DNA of 64,000 bases from Microbacterium abyssi (GCF_015277895.1 NZ_CP063815.1:248001-312000), one strand, 5' to 3'. Counted from the first letter of the stretch, positions 16,678 to 25,775 are shown. A program made the numbers and translations. Notes: a model not told the origin generated them from the sequence alone.

Positions 16678-17355
16678 TCAGCCAGTTCCCTCGCGTCGCC
16701 GCACCATCTCCTCGATCCAGATCGGCGCGAACGGCGAGATGCAGCCAGGGGCCGTGGGGTAGTCGGCGAGCACCTGCAGCTCGTCGCCGATCGCGAGGGC
16801 CCGCGGGCGCAGGTCCGGGTTGCGGATGCCGATGTTCGCGAGCGTCTCGTTCATCGCCCACTGCGGGCGGGTCGGAGCGTCCTTCATGTCGCGCTCGATC
16901 AGGTCGAGCAGGTGCTCGAGGTCGAGGCCCTCGGGCTTCTTCACGACGCGCTCGGAGGTCAGTGACCAGGCCGCCGCCGCGACGGTCGGGTCGGCGTCGC
17001 CGAACCAGCGCAGCCGCATCTCCTCGGCCAGCGGGGACTTCTTGGCGATGTAGCTGACGAACCACTCGTTGACCTTCGGGGGCCGGGTCTCTCGCAGCAT
17101 CCCGTCGAGCTCGTCCGCCGAGAACTCCCGCGGCTTGCAGATCAGCAGCGAGAGCAGACGCGCGGCGGTCCCACCCGTCTCCCACAGCTCCTTCGCGAGA
17201 GCGTGGTCCGTCTTCACCTGCTTCGTGAGCGCCCGCAGCTTCGACAGGTGGATGCCGTGATCGTCGCCGCGCTTCTCGTTCGCGGCGCGCATCTTCGGAT
17301 CCTCGAGGGCTTCGAGCTCGGTGAGCACCTCGGGGACGGTCATCGTGGCGGGCAT
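16678..17355 (-). CDS. AlkD-like DNA alkylation repair protein
   Basis: A 225-residue all-helical HEAT-repeat protein of the DNA alkylation repair family. Family stretches include DDHGIHLSKLRALTKQVK near residue 30, followed by repeated helical units with conserved Trp and Asp. Members excise cationic alkylpurines such as 3-methyladenine and 7-methylguanine without flipping the base, though several subfamilies have no shown activity. I placed the start at the ATG at 17355; an in-frame ATG at 17343 is nearly as good because GGAG lies between the two spacings. It stands alone, with a repeat-rich segment upstream. Confidence 0.8.
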   Translation of the reverse strand: MPATMTVPEVLTELEALEDPKMRAANEKRGDDHGIHLSKLRALTKQVKTDHALAKELWETGGTAARLLSLLICKPREFSADELDGMLRETRPPKVNEWFVSYIAKKSPLAEEMRLRWFGDADPTVAAAAWSLTSERVVKKPEGLDLEHLLDLIERDMKDAPTRPQWAMNETLANIGIRNPDLRPRALAIGDELQVLADYPTAPGCISPFAPIWIEEMVRRREGTG

Positions 17356-17389
17356 GACTCCAGCGTACGGCGGTATCGGTGTCTGAGCT

Positions 17390-17497
17390 GTTGCGGGTGC
17401 GTCGGCCTGCAACCCGCAACAACCCGGACATGCCGTTCTGGCGTGTCCGACAACTGACGGGTCAGGCTGGCGGCGACCCGCAACTCCCCGGACATGC
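17390..17497. repeat. Cluster of a 22-nt repeat in alternating orientation
   Basis: The unit is ACCCGCAAC, two variable bases, then CCCGGACATGC. Copies in direct orientation are at 17412-17433 and 17476-17497, differing only at the two variable bases. A degenerate inverted copy is at 17441-17462, and GTTGCGGGT at 17390-17398 is an inverted half unit. Adjacent opposite copies can fold into hairpins. The cluster lies in the non-coding gap between two minus-strand genes. Confidence 0.65.
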
Positions 17498-17511
17498 TCG
17501 CCGGCGCCTAG

Positions 17512-18543
17512 TCAGTCCCCGACGAGCTCCTCGCGGATCCGGCGCAGGTCCTCCATGAGAGAACCGACCAGGATCCAATGACCGGATGCCGGCGGCTTCA
17601 GCTGCAGCGGAGCGGTCAGCGCCGGAATCGCCGACGTCTCAGCCGCCGGCTCCGGCGCCACATCGGCGACCTGCACGGCCAGCCGGACGTCGTGCCCCGC
17701 CCGCCGCAGCTGCTCGGCGATCGCGTGCACGGTCGGCTCGTCCGCGAGGGTGTCGTCGTAGTGGTCGAAGAACGCCCGCGTCATCCCGATCACCTGCGTG
17801 ACGATCGGCGACAGCCTGCCGAACAGCGTGCGCATCTCGGCGATCTCGCCCCTGGCCGCGCGGCGCGGGTTGAGGGTGAGCGATTCCTCGCCGGCGGCGA
17901 TGGATGCCTCGGCCGCCGCCTGCATCGGACGCAGCAGCCGCGCCTCGAGCATGAGCTCGTGCAGCTGCGGCGGCTGCTGCGTGCTGAGCAGGCCGGTGGC
18001 CAGCCGGTCGAGGCTCGCGGCGATCTCGGTTCCCAGCAGCCCGAGGTCGCGACGGGCGGGCGCTGTGAGCACCGGAGGCACGACGAGCGCGTTCACGATC
18101 AGCGCGAAGGTGACTCCGATGAGCGTCTCGAGGATCCGGTCGACCGCGTACTCGGGGTTCGACGACCCCAGCGCCAGCACGAGCATCGCCGAGATCGCGA
18201 CCTGATTTCCCGTCCCCGGCGACGCGCGGAACGTCCAGGCCACCAGCATCGCCACGACGATGGCGAGCAGCACCACCCAGCTCTGCGGCCCGAGCAGCAG
18301 GCTGAGCAGCACCGCGATGACGACGCCGACGATGACGCCGATGCTGCGCTCGAGCGCTTTCGCGAAAGACTGGTTCACGCTCGGCTGGACGACCAGCAGG
18401 GCGGCGATCGCCGCGAACACCGGCAGCGGTCCAGGGATGAGCCAGCCGGCGATCAGCCAGGCGCCAAGCGTGGCGACGGCCGACTTGACGACCTGCAGCA
18501 GCGGAGAGCGCTTCGCGCTCCGCACCGCCGCTGTCACCCGCAT
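17512..18543 (-). CDS. FUSC-family inner membrane transporter
   Basis: A 343-residue membrane protein. The N-terminal half has about six hydrophobic segments in closely packed pairs, with FAAIAALLVVQPSVNQSFAKAL typical of the fusaric-acid-resistance/aromatic-acid exporter fold. The C-terminal half (after about residue 180) is a cytoplasmic helical domain. The family is thought to export aromatic acids or other small organic compounds; some members are only structurally related. The ATG at 18543 is the only good start. It is divergent from the iron operon, with about 140 bp between starts, and is shorter than the gram-negative homologues, as usual in actinobacteria. Confidence 0.82.
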   Translation of the reverse strand: MRVTAAVRSAKRSPLLQVVKSAVATLGAWLIAGWLIPGPLPVFAAIAALLVVQPSVNQSFAKALERSIGVIVGVVIAVLLSLLLGPQSWVVLLAIVVAMLVAWTFRASPGTGNQVAISAMLVLALGSSNPEYAVDRILETLIGVTFALIVNALVVPPVLTAPARRDLGLLGTEIAASLDRLATGLLSTQQPPQLHELMLEARLLRPMQAAAEASIAAGEESLTLNPRRAARGEIAEMRTLFGRLSPIVTQVIGMTRAFFDHYDDTLADEPTVHAIAEQLRRAGHDVRLAVQVADVAPEPAAETSAIPALTAPLQLKPPASGHWILVGSLMEDLRRIREELVGD

Positions 18544-18608
18544 GGCACAACGTTAGCCCCGGAGTGGAACGGGATCGGCAACTGAGGACACCCTAACCTC
18601 GTGCTACA

Positions 18609-18627
18609 TTAGGCGAGGCTTACCAAA
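18609..18627 (+). promoter_or_regulatory. IdeR/DtxR iron box of the siderophore uptake operon
   Basis: TTAGGCGAGGCTTACCAAA closely matches the 19-bp iron-box consensus TTAGGTTAGGCTAACCTAA. It starts at the end of a plausible -10 element, TACATT at 18605-18610, so an iron-loaded repressor would block transcription of the genes from 18684 on. Confidence 0.8.
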
Positions 18628-18683
18628 GCCTCCCGGCCCCAGTGGCCGCTCCCGAACCCACCACACCTCGAATGGAAACGCCC

Positions 18684-19718
18684 GTGCGTACCTCCCGACT
18701 TCTCGCCCTCGGCGCAGCAGCGGCCCTCGCCGTCAGCCTCAGCGCCTGCGCGAGCACCGCTCCGACCAGCACCGACGACTCCGCGGCCGGCTCGAACCCG
18801 GCATCCGACGACGCCTTCCCCGTCACCGTCGAGCACATCTACGGCGAGACCACCATCACGGAGAAGCCCGAGCGCGTCGCGACCGTCGCCTGGGCGAACC
18901 ACGAGGTTCCGCTCGCCCTCGGCATCGTGCCGGTCGGCATGAGCAGGGTCGCCTGGGGCGACGACGACGACAGCGGCGTCCTGCCGTGGGTCGAGGACAA
19001 GCTCGAGGAGCTCGGCGCCGACACTCCGGTCCTGTTCGATGAGGCCGACGGCATCGACTTCGAGGCCGTCGCCGATACCAACCCCGATGTGATCCTCGCC
19101 TCCTACTCCGGCATCACGCAGGAGGATTACGACACGCTCTCCAAGATCGCCCCCACCATCGCGTACCCCGAGGTCGCGTGGGGCACCTCGGTCGATGACA
19201 TGATCACCATGAACTCGACCGCGCTGGGACTTGCGGAGGAGGGCGAGGCACTGATCGAGGACCTGCAGGCCCAGACGGATGCCGCGCTCGAGGCGCATCC
19301 GGCCCTGAAGGACGCCACGCTGCTGTTCACCTACATCGACCCGAACGACTTCAGCCAGGTCGGCTTCTACACCCCGGTCGACACGCGGCCCGGGTTCCTG
19401 CTCGACCAGGGCCTCCCCGAGCCGGAGATCCTCAAGGCGAACGCGGACAGCACCGACTTCTACCTCATGGTCAGCGCCGAAGAGGTCGACAAGTTCGATG
19501 ACGTCGACGTGTTCATCACCTACGGCGACGAGTCGATGATCCCGGCACTCCAGGCCGACCCGCTGCTCGGCAAGATCCCGGCGATCGCCGCGGGCAACAT
19601 CGCAGTTCTCCCGGACGCGACCCCGATGGCGAACTCGGCCAACCCGTCGCCGCTGTCGATCCCGTGGGGCATCGACGAGTACTTCTCGATCCTCGAGGCC
19701 CCGCTGACCGGCGAGTGA
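18684..19718 (+). CDS. Iron-siderophore ABC transporter substrate-binding lipoprotein
   Basis: A 344-residue FepB/FecB-type binding protein. The signal sequence ends in the lipobox LSAC near residue 20, so it is membrane-anchored outside the cell. EHIYGETTITEKPERVATVAW is the standard N-terminal strand of family-8 periplasmic binding proteins. I chose the GTG at 18684, with GGAAA six bases upstream; a GTG at 18642 and an ATG at 18672 are alternatives. It is the first gene behind the iron box and overlaps the permease gene by 4 bp. The ferric-siderophore ligand is unknown. Confidence 0.9.
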   Translation: MRTSRLLALGAAAALAVSLSACASTAPTSTDDSAAGSNPASDDAFPVTVEHIYGETTITEKPERVATVAWANHEVPLALGIVPVGMSRVAWGDDDDSGVLPWVEDKLEELGADTPVLFDEADGIDFEAVADTNPDVILASYSGITQEDYDTLSKIAPTIAYPEVAWGTSVDDMITMNSTALGLAEEGEALIEDLQAQTDAALEAHPALKDATLLFTYIDPNDFSQVGFYTPVDTRPGFLLDQGLPEPEILKANADSTDFYLMVSAEEVDKFDDVDVFITYGDESMIPALQADPLLGKIPAIAAGNIAVLPDATPMANSANPSPLSIPWGIDEYFSILEAPLTGE

Positions 19719-20761
19719 CCTCAGCCGCCACAGTCCTGAGGCCGGGCGCCGCGAACCTGCGGCGTCCGGCGCTCGTGCGCGCTGCGTGGCTGCTCATCGG
19801 CGTCGGCGTCATCCTGGTCCTCAGCATCCTGTCCGTGTCTTTCGGCGTGCGCGCCGTCTCGATGGGCGACATCCTCGCGGCGCTGAGTGGCCAGGACGAA
19901 ACGGTCGCCCAGGCCGCGATCATCAAGCGCATCCCGCGCACGGTGCTCGCGATCCTGGTGGGCGCGGCCCTCGCGCTCTCCGGCGCGACCATGCAGGCCG
20001 TCACCCGCAACCCGATCGCCGATCCCGGCATCCTCGGCGTCTCGAACGGCGCCTCGCTCGCCGTCGTCATAGGCCTCGCGTTCTTCGGCGCTGCGGATGC
20101 CGTCACCCAGATGTTCGTCGCGATCGTCGGCGCCGCCGTCGCCGCTGTGTTCGTGTACACGGTCGGATCCCTCGGACGGGGAGGAGCGACACCCCTCAAG
20201 CTCGCGCTCGCGGGAGCGGCGACGTCCGCCGCGCTCGCGTCGCTGATCAGCGCGATCCTTCTGCCCCGTGTCGACCTGCTGCAGGCGTTCCAGTCCTGGC
20301 AGGTCGGTGGTGTCGGGGGAGCGGAATGGCCGCGCATCGCGATCACCGCACCCGCGCTGGCGCTCGGCGCCCTGATCTGCTTCGCCTCCTCGCGCGGGAT
20401 GAACTCGCTCGCGCTCGGAGATGACATGGCGACCGGGCTCGGCGAGAACGTGTTCCGCACGCGGCTGATGTCCGCCGCCGGCGCCGTGATCCTCGCCGGC
20501 GCCGCGACCGCGATCGCCGGCCCCATCGGCTTCGTCGGGCTCGTGATCCCGCACATGTGCCGGATGCTGATCGGCACCGACCACCGCTGGCTGCTGCCCT
20601 TCTCCGCCGTCGCCGGTGCGTCGCTGCTGCTCGCCGCCGACATCATCGGGCGGGTCATCGCGCCCTCCGGCGAGGAGATCCAGGTCGGCATCATCACCGC
20701 GATCATCGGCGCTCCTTTCTTCATCTGGATCGTCCGTCGCCAGAAGGTGCGTGAACTGTGA
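19715..20761 (+). CDS. Iron-siderophore ABC permease (FecCD family), first subunit
   Basis: A 348-residue FecCD/BtuC-type permease with about nine to ten helices. Family landmarks are RIPRTVLAILVGAALALSGATMQ, with TRNPIADPGILGVSNGAS next, and the coupling segment GPIGFVGLVIPHMCRML. The GTG start overlaps the binding-protein stop by 4 bp. It pairs with the following permease as a heterodimeric channel through the cytoplasmic membrane. The operon is expected to be repressed when iron is plentiful, through the box at 18609. Confidence 0.92.
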   Translation: MTSAATVLRPGAANLRRPALVRAAWLLIGVGVILVLSILSVSFGVRAVSMGDILAALSGQDETVAQAAIIKRIPRTVLAILVGAALALSGATMQAVTRNPIADPGILGVSNGASLAVVIGLAFFGAADAVTQMFVAIVGAAVAAVFVYTVGSLGRGGATPLKLALAGAATSAALASLISAILLPRVDLLQAFQSWQVGGVGGAEWPRIAITAPALALGALICFASSRGMNSLALGDDMATGLGENVFRTRLMSAAGAVILAGAATAIAGPIGFVGLVIPHMCRMLIGTDHRWLLPFSAVAGASLLLAADIIGRVIAPSGEEIQVGIITAIIGAPFFIWIVRRQKVREL

Positions 20762-21819
20762 GCGCCACCACGACGATCGCCCCCTCCACGTCGAACGCCG
20801 CCGCCGCGATCGCCGCCGGCCGGCGCGCCCGCCACCGCCGTCACGCCACCGCGAGCATCGTCCTCGGCATCCTGCTCGTGGCGCTCGCCGCGACGGCGCT
20901 CATGATCGGCAACACGTTCTACACGCCCGACGAGGTCGCCCGCGTCATTCTGGGGCAGACGGTGCCGGGGGCATCCTTCACCGTCGGCGAGCTGCGTCTG
21001 CCGCGTACCGTCCTCGCGATCCTCGCCGGCTGTGCGTTCGGCGTCGCGGGTGTCTCGTTCCAGACGCTGCTGCGCAACCCGCTGGCCTCCCCCGACATCA
21101 TCGGGATCACCCAGGGCGCGAGCGCCGCGGCCGTGGTCGGGATCATCGTGCTCGGTCTCAGCGGCCCCGCGATCTCGGCGTTCGCGGTCGTCGGTGCGCT
21201 GATCACGGCCATCGCCATCTATCTGCTCTCCAACAAGGGCGGCTTCGCGGGCACCCGCTTGATCCTGATCGGCATCGGCGTCGCCGCCATGCTGCAGAGC
21301 GTCGTCTCGTACGTGCTCTCGCGCGCTGCGCAGTGGGACATCCAGACGGCGATGCGGTGGATCACGGGAAGCCTGAACAACGCATCGTGGGACGAGATCG
21401 CACCGCTCGCGATCGCGAGCCTCGTCATCCTGCCGTTCTTGTTCTCGCAGGCGAAATCCCTCGGGATGCTGCGACTGGGTGACGACTCGGCCGCCGGCCT
21501 CGGCGTCCGAGTGACGCTCACGCGCCTGCTGTTCATCGTCGGCGCCGTCACGCTGCTGGCCTTCGCCACCGCGGCCACCGGCCCGATCGCGTTCGTCGCG
21601 TTCATGGCAGGTCCCATCGCCGCGCGCATCACGGGGCCCGGCGCGAACCTGCTGCTGCCCTCTGCGTTCGTCGGCGCCGTCCTCGTGCTCGCCGGAGACC
21701 TGATCGGCCAGTTCGCGTTCGGCGCGCGGTACCCCGTCGGCGTCATCACCGGCGTGCTGGGCGCCCCGTACCTGATCTACCTGCTCATCCGCACCAACCG
21801 CTCGGGAGGATCGCTGTGA
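20758..21819 (+). CDS. Iron-siderophore ABC permease (FecCD family), second subunit
   Basis: A 353-residue paralogue of the preceding permease. The matching landmarks are RLPRTVLAILAGCAFGVAG, LLRNPLASPDIIGITQGAS and GPIAFVAFMAGPIAARI. In the last, the coupling helix departs from the usual GFVGLIVPH wording, which is common for the second subunit of such pairs. GTG start overlaps the upstream stop, and the stop overlaps the ATPase start, so the four transporter genes form one coupled block. Confidence 0.92.
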   Translation: MSATTTIAPSTSNAAAAIAAGRRARHRRHATASIVLGILLVALAATALMIGNTFYTPDEVARVILGQTVPGASFTVGELRLPRTVLAILAGCAFGVAGVSFQTLLRNPLASPDIIGITQGASAAAVVGIIVLGLSGPAISAFAVVGALITAIAIYLLSNKGGFAGTRLILIGIGVAAMLQSVVSYVLSRAAQWDIQTAMRWITGSLNNASWDEIAPLAIASLVILPFLFSQAKSLGMLRLGDDSAAGLGVRVTLTRLLFIVGAVTLLAFATAATGPIAFVAFMAGPIAARITGPGANLLLPSAFVGAVLVLAGDLIGQFAFGARYPVGVITGVLGAPYLIYLLIRTNRSGGSL

Positions 21820-22616
21820 CCGAAGCGCACACTCTGAACGCCGAGGGGCTCACCCTCGGCTACGGCGACCGCACCGTCATCGAGGAACTCGACCTCGCCA
21901 TCGCCCCGGGCCGGATCACTGCGATCGTCGGCGCGAACGGATGCGGCAAGTCGACGCTGCTGCGTTCACTCGCGCGGCTCCTGTCGCCGGCATCCGGTCA
22001 GGTCGTCCTCGACGGCGAATCCGTGCACTCCCGGCCCACCAAAGAGGTCGCCCGCGTGCTCGGACTGCTGCCGCAGTCGCCGATCGCCCCGGAGGGGATC
22101 GCGGTGGCCGACCTGGTCGGGCGCGGGCGGCATCCGCATCAGAAGGTGCTCGCCCGCTGGACCGCGCACGACTACGAGGTCGTCGCAGACGCGCTCGAGG
22201 CGACCGGCATCTCGGACCTCGCCGATCGCAGCGTCGACGAGCTCTCCGGCGGCCAGCGCCAGCGCGTCTGGATCGCCATGGCACTCGCACAGGAGACCGA
22301 CATCCTGCTGCTCGACGAGCCGACGACGTTCCTCGACGTCGCCCACCAGGTCGAGGTGCTCGACCTGCTCACAGACCTCAGTCACGCCCGCGGCACCACC
22401 ATCGTGATGGTGCTGCACGACCTCAATCTCGCCGCCCGCTACAGCGACGAGCTCGTCGCGATGCGGCACGGCAAGGTGCACGCCGCAGGCGCGCCTGGCC
22501 AGGTCCTCACCCACTCGCTGGTCGAAGAGGTCTTCGGCATGGCGAATCAGATCACCACGGATCCGGTCTCCGGAAAGCCGATGGTCACCCCGATCGGGAG
22601 GCATCATGTCCGCTGA
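21816..22616 (+). CDS. Iron-siderophore ABC transporter ATP-binding protein
   Basis: A 266-residue FecE/FhuC-type ATPase. Walker A is GANGCGKST near residue 40, the signature LSGGQRQRVWIAMALAQ near 145, Walker B ILLLDEPTTFLD and the H-loop VLHDLN. It powers siderophore import with the two FecCD permeases. GTG start overlaps the upstream stop by 4 bp. The stop lies 11 bp inside the next gene, which is unusual only in being longer than the other overlaps. A truncated relative is found at 16316-16565. Confidence 0.94.
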   Translation: MTEAHTLNAEGLTLGYGDRTVIEELDLAIAPGRITAIVGANGCGKSTLLRSLARLLSPASGQVVLDGESVHSRPTKEVARVLGLLPQSPIAPEGIAVADLVGRGRHPHQKVLARWTAHDYEVVADALEATGISDLADRSVDELSGGQRQRVWIAMALAQETDILLLDEPTTFLDVAHQVEVLDLLTDLSHARGTTIVMVLHDLNLAARYSDELVAMRHGKVHAAGAPGQVLTHSLVEEVFGMANQITTDPVSGKPMVTPIGRHHVR

Positions 22617-23550
22617 ACCCACCACCCGCACGCGTCCGCCGTACGTCCTCGCCCGCGCCGAGGTGCGCGCCGTCGAACGGGTGTCGCCGAACTTCGTGCG
22701 GGTCACCTTCGGCGGCGACGAGCTGTACGACTTCGGCACGCCGGGGGACGTGTACGACGCGCGGATCAAGCTCGTGTTCCCGCCGGCGTCCGGCGTCCTG
22801 CCCGATATCGACCGCGACACCGACGACTGGTGGGGCGCGTACCTCGCCGTTCCGGAGGACGAGCGCGGGTCGATGCGCACCTACTCGGTGCGCTCTCTTC
22901 TGGTGACGGATGCCGGCACCGAGGTCGTCGTCGATTTCGTGCTGCATCTCGCACCGGGACTGACCGGCCCCGCCTCCCTGTGGGCGAGCAGCGCGGCCGT
23001 CGGCGACGAGCTGTGGGTCGTCGGCCCGCGTCGCGGCCGCGAGGGCCGTAGCGGGATCGAGTACGCGCCGGGTGCGGCGTCGCAGGTGTTCCTGGTCGGC
23101 GATGAGACCGCCGCACCGGCGATCGCCCGCATCCTGGAGGATGCTCCGCGGGACCTCCGCGGGCTCGCGTTCATCGAGGTTCCAGTCATCGAGGACATCC
23201 TGCCGATCGATGCCCCGGAGGGCGTCGAGGTGCACTGGCTGCCGCGCGGCGAGGCGGCGCACGGCCTGCGTCTGATCCCCACGGTGCTCGACTGCCTCGG
23301 CGACACGGGCCACACCGAGATCGTGGTGCAGGATGCCGAGGGCGAGGAGATGGTCTGGGAGACTCCGATCTACTCGGGCAGCGGCGAAGAGGTCGCAGGC
23401 GAGAGCTCGGGTGAGAGATACTTCTGGATCGCCGGCGAGAGCGGCGTCGTCACGACGCTGCGCCGGCACCTGGTGAAGGACCTCGGGATCGACCGCGCAC
23501 AGGTGGCCTTCATGGGCTACTGGCGCCGCGGCGTCGCCATGCGCGGCTGA
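22606..23550 (+). CDS. Siderophore-interacting protein (FAD-dependent ferric-siderophore reductase)
   Basis: A 314-residue ViuB/YqjH-type reductase. The flavin domain has RVTFGGDELYDF and the FAD motif RTYSVR near residue 90. The C-terminal NAD(P)H domain has VFLVGDETAAPAIARIL and ends in the family signature VAFMGYWRRG. It reduces Fe(III) in imported siderophores in the cytoplasm and so frees the iron. It is last gene of the iron operon, overlapping the ATPase gene by 11 bp, with a terminator 23 bp downstream. It is longer than the roughly 250-280 residues of many homologues, mainly through an acidic insertion near residues 240-270. Confidence 0.92.
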   Translation: MSAEPTTRTRPPYVLARAEVRAVERVSPNFVRVTFGGDELYDFGTPGDVYDARIKLVFPPASGVLPDIDRDTDDWWGAYLAVPEDERGSMRTYSVRSLLVTDAGTEVVVDFVLHLAPGLTGPASLWASSAAVGDELWVVGPRRGREGRSGIEYAPGAASQVFLVGDETAAPAIARILEDAPRDLRGLAFIEVPVIEDILPIDAPEGVEVHWLPRGEAAHGLRLIPTVLDCLGDTGHTEIVVQDAEGEEMVWETPIYSGSGEEVAGESSGERYFWIAGESGVVTTLRRHLVKDLGIDRAQVAFMGYWRRGVAMRG

Positions 23551-23572
23551 CACCGCCCGTCCAGAACGCACG

Positions 23573-23605
23573 AACCGCCCTTCCCGCTGGTCGCGAAGGG
23601 CGGTT
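23573..23605 (+). terminator. Intrinsic terminator of the iron uptake operon
   Basis: AACCGCCCTTC at 23573-23583 pairs perfectly with GAAGGGCGGTT at 23595-23605 around an 11-base loop. It follows the siderophore-interacting protein gene and has a short TT at the end of the stem. Confidence 0.85.
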
Positions 23606-23643
23606 TGCGCGTTGTCGGCGCGGCTGCATGGTTCGATGGAGGC

Positions 23644-24699
23644 ATGGACACCGAGCAGCGGATGGCGCGGGAGACCCGGGCGATCTGGGCCACGGTCATC
23701 TGCTTCGTCGCCGGCGCTCTGGCGGGCTCCGTCCTGCTGTGGGGCAATCCGCGGCCGGTCGCCGGGGACGGCTCGGTCGGAATCCCGGTCGCCGTGGTCG
23801 CGGGCGTCCTCGCCGCGGCATCCTTCGTGGTCTCGACGCAGCTCCATCGCCGCGGAGAACACGCCTCGATGCCGCGCTGGCAGGTCATCATCTCGTCGCT
23901 GTCCGCAGTCGCGCTGACGATCGCGTTCGCCGGGGTCACCGCCCTCGGGGTGCTGCTGGCCACCGAGGTGCTGGGCGTCGGGTTGCAGGGACTCGAGCTG
24001 CCGCCCATCGGCGGCGGCCTCGTCACAGGAGTCGCCGCCGCCGTCGCCGGGCGCCTCACGTTCGAAGCCGGCATCGGGCTGCGCACCTCCGATCTCGCGA
24101 ACCTGCTGTTCGGCTACCTCATCATCGGCACGCTGTTCGCGATGCTCACGGCTGCCGACCCGCGCTGGTGGGAGCGCAACTTCTCGCAGCTCGGCATCGG
24201 CGCCGGCGCCTGGGCGTTCAACGGGACGCTCGTGGTCGCCGGCATCCTCATCGCCACTGTCGGGTCGTACATCGGCCGTGACCTGCACCGCATCCGCGGC
24301 GACGTCGCGCTCGGCCGGCTCGCATGGGTCGTCGCCCTGTGGGCGGCCACCGGGCTCGCGCTCGCCGGCGTCGGACTGCTGTCGCTGGAGCGGATCATCA
24401 TTCTGCACAACATCGCAGCGCTGGCGACGCTGGTGCTGTTCGTCGCGGCCGGCATTCTGACCACGATCGTGATGCCCGGTCCGCCGCGAGCGCTGCTGCT
24501 GACCTCGGCCGGCATCGCGCTGCTGATCGTCGTCGCCGTCCTCCTGGCGTTCGTCTTCGATCTGTACCCGGTGACGGCGCTCGAGGCGATCGTGATCGGC
24601 CTCGGGCTGCTGTGGCTCACGACGCTCGTGCGCATCCTCGCCGTGTTCACGCCGGTCGGCACCAGGCCGTCCGTCCGCCGGTCGCTGCTGCGCGGTTAG
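23644..24699 (+). CDS. Hypothetical multi-pass membrane protein
   Basis: A 351-residue protein with about ten hydrophobic segments, such as TVICFVAGALAGSVLLWG near the N-terminus and TALEAIVIGLGLLWLTTLV near the end. I recognise no family motif. Polar loops are short, so it is probably a permease-like or structural membrane protein. It comes right after the iron-operon terminator and so has its own promoter. The ATG at 23644 is preceded by GGAGG but with only one base between, so an in-frame ATG at 23665 is possible. It ends 9 bp from the convergent LacI gene. Confidence 0.7.
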   Translation: MDTEQRMARETRAIWATVICFVAGALAGSVLLWGNPRPVAGDGSVGIPVAVVAGVLAAASFVVSTQLHRRGEHASMPRWQVIISSLSAVALTIAFAGVTALGVLLATEVLGVGLQGLELPPIGGGLVTGVAAAVAGRLTFEAGIGLRTSDLANLLFGYLIIGTLFAMLTAADPRWWERNFSQLGIGAGAWAFNGTLVVAGILIATVGSYIGRDLHRIRGDVALGRLAWVVALWAATGLALAGVGLLSLERIIILHNIAALATLVLFVAAGILTTIVMPGPPRALLLTSAGIALLIVVAVLLAFVFDLYPVTALEAIVIGLGLLWLTTLVRILAVFTPVGTRPSVRRSLLRG

Positions 24700-24708
24700 G
24701 ACCCCGCC

Positions 24709-25716
24709 TCAGGCGCTCTCGCGGACCACGAGCTCGGTGTCGAGGATCACCGACCGGGGCTCTGCGCCCGCGATCACCTCGAGCAGCACGTTCACCATCT
24801 GGGCGCTGATCTGCTCCCAGGGCTGACGCATGGTCGTCAGTGCCGGCTCATGCGTCGCGGCGAGCCCGGAATCGTCGAACCCGGCGACGGCCACATCCTC
24901 CGGCACGCGGAGTCCCGCGCGACGGGCCGCAGCGATCGCCCCGGCCGCCATCCGGTCGTTCGCCGCGAACACGGCATCCACACCGCGCTCCAGCAATCGG
25001 GTCATCGCCGCCTGTCCCGACTCGAACGAGTAGTCGCCGATCTGCACGCGCGCCTCGTCGAACCGGTCGCCCAGCTCCTCGCGGAAGCCGACGAGCCGGT
25101 ACCGGCCGCCCGGTGTGTCGTCCGGGCCGGCGATCATCCCGATCCGCTCGTGGCCCTTATCGCGCAGGTGCGCGACCATCCTCCTGGCCGAAGCGGCCTC
25201 TTCGACCGACACCGTCGAGAGCTCGCCCTCGTGCCCGAGCGGAATGCCGCAGCTCACGATCGGGATGCCGTCATCGAGGAGCTGCTCGAGCAGGGGCTCC
25301 GACTCGTGCGACGAGATCAGAAGAACACCGTCGACGTGCCCGGCCCGGATGAAGTGGGCGACGCTTTCGCGCTCGGCCGGCGTTCCCGCGACGAGCAGCA
25401 CCAGCGTCATGGAGCGCTGTGCCAGCGCCTCGGCCGCACCGCGCAGCAGCAGCGCGAACGTCGGATCGTCGAACAGCAGGTGCTGCGGCTCGGTGAGCAG
25501 GAACGCCATCGAGCCCGCGCGGCCGGTAGCGAGACTGCGCGCATGATGGTTGGCGGTGTAGCCGGTGGCGACGATCGCCTTCTCGACGGCGACACGGGCA
25601 TCGGGCGAGACCCAGTGCCCGCCGTTGATCACGCGGGAGACCGTGCTGCGCGAGACACCTGCCTGCACGGCCACATCGCGGATCGTCGGTTTGCGCCGCG
25701 GGTTACTCTCGCTCAC
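24709..25716 (-). CDS. ganR: LacI-family repressor of the galactan operon
   Basis: A 335-residue LacI/GalR regulator. The DNA-binding domain is at residues 10-60 (TIRDVAVQAGVSRSTVSRVI, with hinge helix ARSLATGR), and a periplasmic-binding-protein-like sugar domain follows. The GTG at 25716 was chosen because it begins just before the conserved domain; upstream codons are unconserved and there is no strong ribosome site. It is divergent from the galactanase/galactosidase operon. Three identical palindromes in the gap are its probable operators. The inducer is likely galactose or a beta-galacto-oligosaccharide, an inference from the neighbours. Confidence 0.9.
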   Translation of the reverse strand: MSESNPRRKPTIRDVAVQAGVSRSTVSRVINGGHWVSPDARVAVEKAIVATGYTANHHARSLATGRAGSMAFLLTEPQHLLFDDPTFALLLRGAAEALAQRSMTLVLLVAGTPAERESVAHFIRAGHVDGVLLISSHESEPLLEQLLDDGIPIVSCGIPLGHEGELSTVSVEEAASARRMVAHLRDKGHERIGMIAGPDDTPGGRYRLVGFREELGDRFDEARVQIGDYSFESGQAAMTRLLERGVDAVFAANDRMAAGAIAAARRAGLRVPEDVAVAGFDDSGLAATHEPALTTMRQPWEQISAQMVNVLLEVIAGAEPRSVILDTELVVRESA

Positions 25717-25761
25717 CGCACTGACTCTACTCACTCCGCGACCGCAATCGCGGAACGCCAC

Positions 25762-25775
25762 TGGGACCGGTCTCA
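25762..25775. promoter_or_regulatory. LacI operator copy 1
   Basis: TGGGACCGGTCTCA, an imperfect palindrome centred on ACCGGT with the central CpG typical of LacI-family operators. It is the copy nearest the repressor gene, in opposite orientation to copies 2 and 3. Confidence 0.75.
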
